Below, piece by piece: positions 48,241 through 59,280 of a stretch of DNA of 64,000 nucleotides (position 1 is the first letter of the stretch; the number at the start of each line of letters is the position of its first letter). The stretch covers positions 62,001-126,000 of the forward strand of contig SSNU01000082.1 in assembly GCA_012064415.1 (NCBI GenBank). Reading direction: 5' to 3'. The position numbers and the translations under genes are program-made. Source of the DNA: Gyrodactylus bullatarudis (Eukaryota; Platyhelminthes; Monogenea; Gyrodactylidea; Gyrodactylidae). Under the pieces are notes generated by a model. That model ran no database searches, was not told where the DNA came from, and was given only the letters and a program-made list of their open reading frames with translations.

Positions 48241-48429
48241 GATTGCTTATCCGAATTCTAACATTTTTCTGTGAAGACAGCATTGTAATAAAGCAAAATA
48301 TTTTGTTTTTAAGAGCTGAAGGATTAGATTACCCTCAATTATGCTCAATTTCAATGATTTTTATTGAATAAAATTGAAGAATTAAAGAATGGCATTTGTA
48401 TTTTAAAATTTTTTTTTAAAACTGAGGTG

Positions 48430-51400
48430 TTACATTCCAGCATAACTCAATAGATACATAGAGGTCCACAATAAATAGTTGAGAACTGAATAGTTTTGTT
48501 TACAATTCGAGGTGAACCTGGCATTTGTATCATCGGCGAATACTCTTATAGATTTTTCAGAGTAGAGAGTTCGAATCTTGGTCTCACATTCCTCAATGAA
48601 GCTTTCTTTAATTCCTTTGGCAATAGGATGATCAACAATCTGTTTCTTCTTCTTTGCCAAGTAGCACACCCAATAAGCACAAATATCAACGCATCCAATA
48701 TGTGTATACTGAGGATAGGAGAAGATAACAGCCTTTGTAAAGGGTTTTATTTGATCCCTGATATCGATATAGGATGAAAAGTCGACAGAAAATATTATCA
48801 CTTCCCTCTCGTATTCATGGTGATTTATTGAAGTATTCGAGGCAAATGTGAACGCCAGACAATCTTGAAAGAAGATTAAGTTTTAATTTTATGAGTTTAT
48901 TCCACTCGTATTACAAATTGAAAACAATCTTTCAAGGGTTAATTCAAAACATTTCCAATAGTGATCCCAAAGAATATTTTTCCTAAGATAACCTTTTACA
49001 TGATATTTTACAACCTTTAGCTGGGTCTTCAAGGAGGAGTAAACTCTGCAGATATTAAATCCTTTTCAACAAAACATTGATTTGTCTCGTCCCTATGATA
49101 GCATTAGTATTCTTAAAAAATGAATTCAATTTCGACAGCTGGTACAAAATAGCCATATGGAGATCATTGAAAATAAATTAATTTCAGATTCTCAGTTCTG
49201 CAATCTATAAAGGTGTAGGAATAAGTTGAGGTCGAAAGATTTTCTTTTAAGTACTATAAATTTACTAATTATAAGGGTTTATTCCAAAAATAGAATTTTC
49301 TTATATGAACTAATTGTCAGATAAATCTTTTGAACAGCTCAACTTCTACTCAAAGATTAAAAGTGAACTTTCTCTTTATATAGAACCTTTAATGGAAAAT
49401 AACTTATGCAAATCTTACAAATTTTCTCAACTCCTAAGAAGATTTATTCCATGTTTCTCAAGATCGAAATTGTGAAATAAGAAGAGTTAATTTCAAAAAA
49501 CTACAATATTCTTGTAGTTTTCCAAAAATTAATGCATATCCTTGTAAACATATATGTGATTTAGCTAATAAGTTTGAAGTTTCTCCCGAAAATTATAATT
49601 ATCTCTTGCTCTTCTTAAAAGAAGCTTACTCGGAGATCATCATGCTTTGTGACGTCGAAAATCTGAAGGAGTCGGAGATTGAAACTTTCAAGTTGAAAAT
49701 TACAGAATACATAAGAAACGTGGAAGACCATGCACAACTCGGGAAAAATCAAAAGAAGAAAAAAATGTGATTTAGTGTTAAATGAAATTATTTCTTGTTA
49801 GTTTTAAAAAACTATTTCATTACGGAAAAATATTTTCCTTGCGGTCATTTTTGGAAATTTTTAGGGTTATATGTGGAAAAAGCCCTTTTTGAAATTAACC
49901 CTTTATTTAAACAACTTTCAGAAGAAATTTTAAGAAATATTTTTGAAAGAATATTTTCTTTCGGGTTAGGCTATATAAATGAACTAATAAAAATAGGAAA
50001 CTTGAACATGCTTTTAGAAATGCTTAGTATTTGGACGAATATTGAAGGATTATATGTGAATAAAACCAAGAAATCTCTGAATAAAAATTCAATCTGACAA
50101 AAATTTGGCAAATTTACAATTTTTTAACTTTTGAACCCAAAAATTTTATCGATTTGGAAGATTTGAAGCAGTTGAATGCTGATATTTGGGATCAACATGA
50201 GGCGAAGATTACGAATTTGGCGGAAAATTCGTCATTATTATGATTTTTTGATTATCACGAAGGAAACTTATTCAAAATTTAGAAGATGAACTTTTCTTGG
50301 AAAAATTAAGTTTCTCTCAACCTCTATGGCTAGATTCGAATTCTTCGTCTATTGTTGATCCCAAATATCTGTATTTAACTGCTTCAAATCTTCAAAATCT
50401 ATAAAAAATGTAGGTTGATTCATCTTGAGAAAACGAATGTTTACAAACTAATGATTTTATACTCCCAAAATTCAGTTCCAGCTATACTGAAATAAACTAA
50501 AATAATCCTGAATCTTGTCTTAGATTGGTATTCAGTCACAGAAATTAGTTTATTTCAATATCACTAGATCAAAATAAAAGTGACATGTCATGCTATAAAA
50601 CTAAATGCATATTCTAATTTTGAAATATACTTTTTTTATCCTGATATCGAACTATAAAGTTTTTGAAATCCGCTCTAATTGCCCTGTCGATTGAACTGGA
50701 ATGAAAATAAGAATTCATCAAGCTGGGATGCTGACCGTATTCATCCAATCTTTTACTGTTTATATGGGCCACTAAGTAATATGAATTGAGGAATGGGGTT
50801 TGTCTTGAGATGTCGATATAACCGTGGATAACCTTGGCTGCAAACACGATGCAATTTTCCGATGGAACTGCAGAGAAAAGTAAGAACTCCGTAAGGACTG
50901 TCGAAGTGATCAACATGTGCAAATTAGTCTTAAATTCAATAATTTTGCCATTTTTATAAATTATCTTGTTCATTCTGTTTGAATATTCATCGCAGACAGA
51001 AGGTGACGATCTGAACCTGATAGCGGTTGGATAAACAAATGTATCATCGGAAAGTTGTACCATATAATGTCGGCGGTATTCTAATAGATCCAACATTATC
51101 TGATAACCAATATCATCTTTGACTATCTTCAAAACAAGGAATATCTTCTTCACATTGTTATCATATGGATGAATTTTTATTCGATAGATTTTTATATTAG
51201 TAATAGCCTCGAGTGTACTCTCATTACAATGAATATTTCCATTCTCTAAACTGAGCTCATAGACAGTGTCAATTGGAGATTTTCTACTTTCCTCATAAAC
51301 AACCGATATAATGCTGGGTTTTTTAAGTTTTTCCAAGGCTGCCTTACGAAATTTTGAAACAGGAGTCACGACATCTGGAATGGGCTGAAGTATTACCCAC

Positions 51401-51975
51401 GTGAAATCGTTTGGATCATAACCAGTAATGCCAAAACTTGAATACATAGTATCGCCAAGTGCAAGCATAAAGTTATCATCATTTGCTTGAATTGACAATG
51501 TCTTTAATTCAATCCGATAAATGGGATAATATAAATTCATCGGTGAATCAAATGTTACATTGACAATGTCTGATCTATATTCTAGAGATTTATTTTTAAT
51601 TAAATCAGCGATAAATTTCAAATTATATTCTGAATCAAGTTTGAAGTCAATGTGGCATTGGATCACACCATTTTCCTGTTTTGGTCTATCCATTATGGCA
51701 ATCAGCTTCATTGGATTACACAAGAGAGATCTATGTGCTTGATCAAGTTTGAGAAAATCACTTTTCAGCTCAACATTTGGTCGTTTTTGTTTAGAAGTTA
51801 GTTTATCATTGTAAATCCATTCCACTGGTATATGCCTGGTAAGGCATTTTCCACGTTCTTCATTTATCCTATTTTTCAAATCGTCTCTTATTCGGGTTAT
51901 TTGATCATAGGAATTTCCTTTGCATAAAGATAAAAGTATGCTTATTAATGCAAATTGAAAATTCATTCTATTCAT
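48430..51975 (-). CDS. Predicted secreted or anchored protein, tandem family member B (unknown family)
   Basis: Exon 1 is 51975-50631 (449 codons) and exon 2 is 48863-48430. A phase-1 intron of 1767 nt lies between (donor AAAA|GTATAT, acceptor TTTCAAG). The product is 592 residues. The first about 20 form a hydrophobic signal peptide (FALISILLSLC). The end is hydrophobic (VLNYLLWTSMYLLSYAGM), suggesting a GPI or C-terminal anchor. It is a paralogue of the gene at 53326-56554: same exon lengths, same phase, and shared blocks such as PVEWIY, YKNGKI..FKT..HM, DFKNF, and in exon 2 GCVDICAYWVCYLAKKKKQI and DHPIAKGIKES. Exon 2 is far better conserved between the paralogues than exon 1. I do not recognise the family. 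The intron contains a possible plus-strand coding stretch. Confidence 0.85.
49338..49766 (+). other. Possible small gene inside the intron of family member B
   Basis: Two open plus-strand segments, 49338-49471 and 49518-49766, join in phase across a 46-nt intron. They encode LNFYSKIKSELSLYIEPLME, then FPKINAYPCKHICDLANKFE and LLFLKEAYSEIIMLC, ending KKKM-stop. The helical, Cys-containing make-up faintly recalls Frizzled/glypican cysteine-rich domains. There is no start codon context, and a following frame (49802-50097, FFP-like CGHFWKFLGL) does not join in phase. It may be a pseudogene or partial gene. Confidence 0.25.
50110..50430. repeat. Partial foldback element of the 5489/57150 family
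   Basis: The inverted halves GATTTGAAGCAGTTGAATGC and GTATTTAACTGCTTCAAATC mirror each other around about 50285, as in 57150-57878. Its outer ends are missing or diverged. Confidence 0.6.
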
Positions 51976-52235
51976 ACTGAGAAATATTAGAAAATTATAT
52001 ATTTTTGAATGAATTTAAAATTACTCTAAACGCATAAAATCTATTAGATAGCTATTCATAATAAATCTTCAATTGTCTTTGAAAACTTTCATTTTCAATA
52101 AACTTTCACTATGAACTCATTAAAATTTTTGTCGTAAATTTGGTTTTGAATAAATGAGTTGTAGGAAACAAACCTAGTTAATATGATTTTGGCTATGATA
52201 TGATATGATTATCACAAACATCCGAAAATCCGCTT

Positions 52236-52361
52236 AAAATCATATTTTTAGATAAGAAAAGATTCTATATTCACTAAATGTACATTTCTTTATGGTTCAT
52301 CAGTAGTGACACATAAATAATGATAAAAGTTTAAAATTCATTGAAAATAATATTTTACAAA
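52236..52361. repeat. Dispersed repeat copy 2
   Basis: Near-identical to 1982-2112 and in the same orientation. It lies just before a MITE, as copy 1 does. Confidence 0.75.
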
Positions 52362-52374
52362 TGTGAAACAAGTA

Positions 52375-52679
52375 CAGTTAATTACACACATGATGGCTCA
52401 CGGGATGAATATATTTCCTACCAAAATTATATTTATACCTCTCTGCTCCTCTTCAGGCGACCAATAATATGCATGAAAACTAACAACCAATAGAATTTGA
52501 GTATTTTCCTAACCAATTTTTCCTCCACTTCTCACCAACTCTAAGGAAAATACTCAAATTCTATTGGTTGTTAGTTTTCATGCATATTATTGGTCGCCTG
52601 AAGAGGAGCAGAGAGGTATAAATATAATTTTGGTAGGAAATATATTCATCCGGTGAGCCATCATGTGTGTAACTAACTG
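52375..52679. mobile_element. TA-flanked MITE with near-perfect hairpin (Tc1/mariner type)
   Basis: 305 bp between TA at 52373-52374 and TA at 52680-52681. Ends are CAGTTAATTACACACATGAT and its inverted partner. Arms of about 140 bp are almost identical and separated by only about 30 bp. The TA duplication and CAGT ends are typical of Tc1/mariner-derived MITEs. The high arm identity suggests recent movement. Confidence 0.9.
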
Positions 52680-52681
52680 TA

Positions 52682-53325
52682 TAAGTAAAAGTTGAAAAAA
52701 GCTCATATTCACCAAGAATCTATTTTCGTTTTCTACCTACAAAAAAATTATGAAAAAATCAAATATTAAGAAAAATTTTGCATATTTCAAATCTCGAAGT
52801 ATCGCCAAATTCTCATTTTTCGAACTTTGAGTTGATTTTAAAGTGAGAGAGTGATCAAAAGTTGATTTCTAGGATCACGATTAAACAAAGAAATCAAATA
52901 TGCCGAATCAGATTTTGAGAATCACCTCATCACCCTGTGAAAATCGATGAGATTTTGATGATTCAAGATCCTTGAAAAATGACGAGTTAATCACAAATTT
53001 AGTGGTGATGATCGATTTCCTTGACTTGATGTGATCATAAAAATCAACTTTTTAATCTTACTTTGAAAACAGTAACGTTTTTCAACTCATAGTTCAAAAA
53101 ATGGGAATTTGGAGCTGCTTCGCGACTCCATAATTTCCTTAAAATTCTTTTCTTCATACCTCGAGAAAGTGGGCCTCGCGATTTAGAATCCGAATAGTCT
53201 TGATCAAATTCGATTTCTTGATGAAAAAATTGAGAATTTATATAAACTAGTTTTGCTATGAGTTCTCTCAAAACTTGGAAATAATTTGGTAATACGATAA
53301 AATAAATTTTTTTTATTCAGGAGTT
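52682..53325. repeat. Dispersed non-coding repeats
   Basis: 52790-52870 and 53040-53240 are copies of the AT-rich repeat seen at 26986-29200. No exon. Confidence 0.55.
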
Positions 53326-56300
53326 TTATCGATTGATCAACATAAATAAATTTGCCAAGCAGATAACATTAGCAATATAATTAGGACTGTATTTCGAGGT
53401 TAAAACCAATCTATCCGAATCATCTTCAAATACTCTGAGCGATCGATCTGAGTAACGTGTTATTATATGGGTCTCACATTCTTTAATATAGCTTTCCTTG
53501 ATTCTTTTTGCTATTGGATGATCGATAATTTGTTTTTTCTTCTTTGCCAAGTAGCATACCCAGTAGGTGCATATTTCAACACAACCAATATTAGTATACT
53601 CAGGATAAGTGAATATAGGAGCTTTGGTAAAAGGTTTAATACTTTGATTCATATCTCTGTAGTATGTAAAGTCAGTATAAAATAGGATAACTTCCTCTTC
53701 ATAAATTTCCCGGTTGATACTGGTGTTTTTTGTGTAGGTGAATGCAAGGCACTCTGAAAATGAGAGTTTTATTTACTAAGATTTGAATATTTGAAAATTA
53801 CTTTAAAAACTTATATTTTGCATGAAAATAACTCTTCCCGATTAAATTCGAGAGATTTTATCTTGAAATAGACAAATTTTAGAAAACCTAGATGATTTAA
53901 AGATTTAAACAGAAATCTCGATTTTTCTCCAAGAATTCAAATCCATGATGAAATTTTTTTCGTAATCCAGATACCGATGCCTAGGGGCTAATCAACAGAA
54001 CATTTGCTCCCTTTTGTTTTGCAGTAATTTTTCTGAGTGACAAAGAGACTAAGTGCTTTTTAACTCCGATGAAATGAAAACGAATCCTTTGCAATGAGTT
54101 TTCATGTCATTGATAATAAAAAGACCAACACGATTCAAAGTAAACTTAGAGAGAAATAAGAGGGGGCAACTGTTCTCTAATTTAACCGATGCCTACTTTA
54201 TCCTCTTGAAAAAAATAGGAGAAATTTTAAATTTTGATTTCGTGCGATTTTTTTAGAAAATATTTATTGATTTGAAAGTAAAAAAATGTTCAGTATTAAA
54301 ACCGGTCAAGAAAGCTGAATATCACAGTTAATTTTTCACCAGATTCACCACCCTAAACGGTAACGAAATTATAATCCTAAGATCTAATTCAGCATAATGG
54401 CCACTTTCAAATTTTCTGTTCAAGGTCGAAAAAATTGAAAAATCGTGCTAAATTGAAATTTTTAGAACACAATGGTGAGTTACTGAAAAGCATTTCAATC
54501 ACTATTTTTTGTATCCTTGTTTGATCATGATGTTATGTTAGTTACTTCTATCACTCTAGTAAAACTTGAAAAAATGTTAAAACTAAAAATAAGCTACGGA
54601 AACAAATTAACGCTTTATGTCCCAAATTATCTTTTTTTTATCACACAAATCAGAAAATCTGATTTCAGTTTTGAATGCCGATTTTTCATTTGAAAGATAA
54701 TAAAGGTTAAAATTGACTTTTTTGGCTTCAAAACTAGTTATCTTCTGGATCATGAAAATTCCCCCTTCTTTAACCCTTTCGGTGCCGATGGACATATATG
54801 TCCATTTTCCAATTTTTTTGAACCTTCATAACTCTACTAATTTGATAGGTTTCTGGATCAATTAAAGTTTAAATTGAAAGCCACAATGTGAACTTGCATT
54901 AGTAAAATTTTTGGCCAAATAACTTGGTATCTTCATAGCTAAATTTTGGTTTTTCTAAAAATTGTGAAATAGTCTCGGCACCGAAAGGGTTAAGTAATTC
55001 TGGTAAGCATCAGTGAAAAGCTATATTTATGAATTATACATACTCTTGTAGCTTAATAAATTTCCTTTCTAATGAGGGGTGAAAAAAATATTTTATGTTC
55101 AAAATATCACTCAAAAAAATGGTGGAACAATGGGACATGAAGGGTTAAATTGAATCAATAAAAAATCAACAGTAATAATTGATAAATAAACACTAACGAG
55201 AAATGTCTGACAAATCGTAGACTTGAAAGTTTTTAAAATCCCTCTTAATTGCGTCATCAATATCTCTAGAATGATAATATGGGTTTATTAGATTTGGATG
55301 TTGGGCGAAAGCATTGTTTCTCTGAAGATTCAAATACTTGGCCAATTCAAAGGCATTTTTAAACGGGGTGTACCTTTCGAGGTCTGGATGTTGGGTGTAA
55401 ACTTTGATGTTACTTCCTGTACATTTTTCCACTGGGTTATATTCATACAGTTCAAACTCCTTCAACATTGGAGAGATCAGTGCCATATGAATGTACGTTT
55501 TGAAATAGCTTATTTCTCCATTTTTGAATAAGATTTTGTTCATTCTACCCTTATCATCAGTGCACGGAGAAACTTTGGGATTATAGTCAATCTTAACAGT
55601 CATAATTGCACTTGTATCTGAAAGCTCATTCAGATAATGCTTCCGATATTCGACCAATGTTTTCAATGCCCTAAACGTTATATCGGTGCGAATGTTTTCA
55701 ATAGAAAATCGAATCTTTTTTGAACCGATCTCATAGGGATATACAAATATTTTGACAATGTTTTCCTTTGTAAGAGCCTCGAGAGTTCTCTCATCCGATT
55801 TAAATTTCTCCTTTTCAGTGAAAACCAACTCATAAGCATGATCTGGAATGTGATCTTGTTCAGACAGTACAAAGTTAATGGTTAGATACTGTTGCCTGTT
55901 AAACTTTTTCATGGCTTCATTTCGAAAGTCAAGAATTTCTGATTCGAAATCATAGTCAGCCATAACCTCAAGGAATTTCAAATCTAATCGATCATAGTCA
56001 AGGAGTAAATATCTCCTGAACATTGTATCAGATAGAGCCAATTTAAAATCATTCTCGTAATTAACATTTGTGCCGTGAGTTCGAATTTTAAATTTGTGTC
56101 CATATTTATACTCAGTCGAAGGAAGGGCTTTTTCAACAATCGGATTATCTGAGCGATACTCCTTGATATCGCGTAGAATAAATTCTCTCACAAGATCGTA
56201 ATACTCATTCAGGTCATACTCAAAGTACAAATGACAGGTAATCAGATCCTTTTGCACCCTCGGCATACTCATTCGAATAATAGATTTTGATGGATTAAGC

Positions 56301-56554
56301 AAATACCGATCAGCGGCCTGATATTTTATTTCAAGTTGATCACCTCTCAGTTCAACGTTATGCTCTTCATTTTCATAGGTAACATAGTCCATGTATATCC
56401 ATTCTAGAGGCCGATAGCTATTAAGGTGGTTATTTCGGATTTCATTCACTCTTCTTGTTATGTTTTTTCTAATTTCAATGATTTTCTTATCTTGGTTTTC
56501 ATGGGCAAGATAGAATGAGCAAAAAAGGCAAAGAAATGAAACCAGTGAACTCAT
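53326..56554 (-). CDS. Predicted secreted or anchored protein, tandem family member A (unknown family)
   Basis: Exon 1 is 56554-55198 and exon 2 is 53753-53326, with a phase-1 intron of 1444 nt (donor TCTC|GTTAGT, acceptor TTTTCAG). 594 residues. The signal peptide is SSLVSFLCLFCSFYL. Mid-protein blocks shared with member B include PLEWIY, NVELRGDQL, and RMNKILFKNGEISYFKTYIH; exon 2 shares IGCVEICTYWVCYLAKKKKQ and DHPIAKRIKESYIKECET. The C terminus (VICLANLFMLINR) is hydrophobic. Cysteines are few and sit mainly in exon 2 and the end of exon 1. The intron hosts a TTAA MITE. A head-to-tail arrangement with member B 1.35 kb downstream indicates tandem duplication. Function unknown. Confidence 0.85.
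54774..54989. mobile_element. TTAA-flanked MITE (piggyBac-type), copy 2
   Basis: 216 bp between TTAA at 54770-54773 and 54990-54993, ends CCCTTTCGGTGCCGA and TCGGCACCGAAAGGG. Nearly identical to 35920-36132 apart from small indels. It lies in the intron of family member A. Confidence 0.92.
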
Positions 56555-57149
56555 GAGAGAGAAATAGATTGTAAAAATTTTTCAATGAAATTAAAATTAC
56601 TAGATTCTGATAAATTTACTTGTTTATAGCTCTTTGAATAGAAATTTTTGAGTCCTCTTATAAAGATCTAATATTTATTTAAATAATAGATAATTAATAA
56701 CACATGCTGATCCTGAATATGGTATTTTTTCCAAAAACCTTTCTTAGAATTTTGCTATTTGAAAATATTGAACAAATTTGAGATTTTGATATTGAAAAAA
56801 ATCTGTGAAACATAGGATAAAACTACAATTAATGAGAAAATTACTAATTTTAAATTTAACATTTTTCCTCCATTAAAATTTGAGAATTTTTAAAAAGATG
56901 AAGATTAAAAACAAAAATTACATGGAATTTTTCAACTTAAACACCAATTTCAAGGATGTTTGATTGTAACCGTGCATTAAAACTTGTATAAAGTTTTACG
57001 CTCTTTCGAATGACAACAAATTTTATACTAAAATATCCAAGAATCAAATAGAAAAATTGGTTTATTTAAGTCCAGTTTATGTAAATTGTACTGTTAATCT
57101 CAAATAATGTTTTTTTTCAATTTCCCCTAGATTCATTCACAAAATGTAA
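56555..57149. other. Upstream region of family member A
   Basis: No exon seen; probably contains its promoter. AT-rich, no motif assigned. Confidence 0.5.
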
Positions 57150-57878
57150 AGCTAGTTGATATGAAGATGAGAATTTCCTATTTTTATAAAAAACTCAACA
57201 TTTTTATCCAGAAAGTCAGGAAAAAATTTATTTTTTGGATTCCACTATGAAATGAGATGATTAGTTTTCAAAACAAAAACAATTTCCGAAAAAAATTGAG
57301 CCGTTTTTTGAATTTCAGAAATGTCTCAAATTTCTACTTTTTCAACTTTCAAATCCAAAATTATTATCGATTTCAAAGATTTGAAGCAGTTATGTATTGA
57401 TATTCAGGATTAACATTAGACGAAGATTTCGAATTTGGCCGGAGAATTTGAGAGAAAATTACTCTTTCCAAGAAAAAGTTCAATCTCTATATTTAGAATC
57501 ATTTTCCCTCGTGAAAATCGAAAAAACTCGAATGGTTCGATTTCCCACCGTATTGACGAATTTCTGTGAATTCCTGCAGGCGATTCGAAATCTTCGTCTA
57601 ATGTTGATCCTAAATACTTAACTGCTTCAAATCTTTGAAATCGATAAAAATTTTGGATTTGAAAGTTGATAAAGTAGAAATTTGAAACATTTCTGAAATT
57701 TAAAAAACGGTTCAATTTTGGTCTGATTAAATTTTTTTCGGAAATTGTTTATGTTTTGAAAAATAATCAGCTCATTTCATAGTAGAATCCAAAAAATAAA
57801 TTTTTTCCTGACTTTCTGGATAAAAATATTGAGTCTTTTGTAAGAATAGGAAATTCTCATCTTCATGTCAATTAGGTT
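57150..57878. mobile_element. Foldback element, 0.73-kb near-perfect palindrome
   Basis: The left end GCTAGTTGATATGAAGATGA is mirrored at 57858-57878. The mirror continues through the whole unit, for example AAAAAATTTATTTTTTGGAT at 57220 and its complement near 57790, and GATTTGAAGCAGTTATG with its complement near 57630. The midpoint is near 57514. It is the best-preserved copy of the family also seen at 5489-6104 and 50110-50430. No transposase. Confidence 0.85.
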
Positions 57879-58204
57879 TAGTTTGTTTTTTAAAATTTTC
57901 AGATCGTTTTCAAAAGTTTACAAATGAATTTTGAAAATATCCAATTAGATTTCATAATTTTACAATAAGAGAATAAACTTTTCCAAATAGATTTTCTATT
58001 ATTCAAAAAATAATTTCAGGGGTGGGGTTTTTTTATAATTGGATTTTAAACTCATGAAAATGAATTTCAAAGATTTCAAATTAGGGGCTAAAGATTTCCA
58101 GTAAGTCAGTAAGAAAATCCAAAAGAAACATGAATAAATATGATTGAAATTCATTTTAATGTCAAACATTATTCTTCCTTCGATAATTACAGTAGGACAC
58201 TATG
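57879..58204. other. Gene-free stretch
   Basis: AT-rich spacer between two palindromic elements; nothing recognised. Confidence 0.5.
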
Positions 58205-59280
58205 TGCAATAGGATCTTGATCCAAACATTTTCTGGATCGAAATTTTGTGCTGATTTCAGATCTGTAATTATATTTTCTAGATTGTGTCTGGTTTTCGAG
58301 ATATATTGAAAAAACCGAATTTGAGAATTAAAAAAAATAAATAATTTCAAACAATTAAATTTTTATTAAAATAAAAAATTCAATTAACTAATTAGGCATT
58401 ATTAGAATCACAATTAAATTTCCTATCTAATGACACCTTGAGTGTCGCCCAAAACAAAAAATTGCGCATTCCAGCTACTTTTTTGTCGAAAATTTTGTGA
58501 TTTTGGAGTCAATTTTCTCCATAAATTTTAACTTCAAACGCTCATATCTTTCAAGAAAAAGAGCTTTTTAGATATTTTCTTCGACTCCCAAAATTTTATG
58601 CTCTTTCTGAAAAAGTTGGTTAGAATTTACAAAATCATTTCGTTCTTGTATATTTTTACCCCTTTTAATCCCACACTCAGTTATGGTCATATTACTATAG
58701 TAATAGCTATTCTATACACTACCGCTCGAATTAAGGTGAGAGATACATCAAATAGTAGCTAATTTATTTGAGTTTTCACTTTAAAACTTTTGGTGTAATT
58801 GAAATCTTGTCTAAGCTCAGCAATGCTTCAAAAAGTTAAGTCACTAAAACTCGCTGTGAGACATGCTGAAGATTTTTTTCACGTTATTCTTTTCATTTTT
58901 TTGTTTGTTTATTTTTTTTCTGATTGATGTCTGAATAAATTCGTGAAATTTTTTATTAATATGAGGCAAATTGACTCCAAAATCACAAAATTTTCGACAA
59001 AAAAGTAGCTGGAATGCGCAATTTTTTGTTTTGGGCGACACTCAAGGTGTCATTAGATAGGAAATTTAATTGTGATTCTAATAATGCCTAATTAGTTAAT
59101 TGAATTTTTTATTTTAATAAAAATTTAATTGTTTGAAATTATTTATTTTTTTTTTAATTCTCAAATTCGGTTTTTTCAATATATCTCGAAAACCAGACAC
59201 AATCTAGAAAATATAATTACAGATCTGAAATCAGCACAAAATTTCAATCCAGAAAATGTTTGGATCAAGATCCTATTGCA
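58205..59280. mobile_element. Foldback element with 312-bp terminal inverted repeats
   Basis: Arms 58205-58516 and 58969-59280 are almost identical inverted copies, ending TGCAATAGGATCTTGATCCA. The 452-bp loop has no transposase. The right end abuts the truncated LINE at 59281. No target duplication was identified. Confidence 0.9.

Noticed and set aside
58844..59041. 65-codon minus-strand frame and its mirror at 59129-59314
   Set aside because: Both lie in the arms or loop of the foldback element and are by-products of the inverted repeat.
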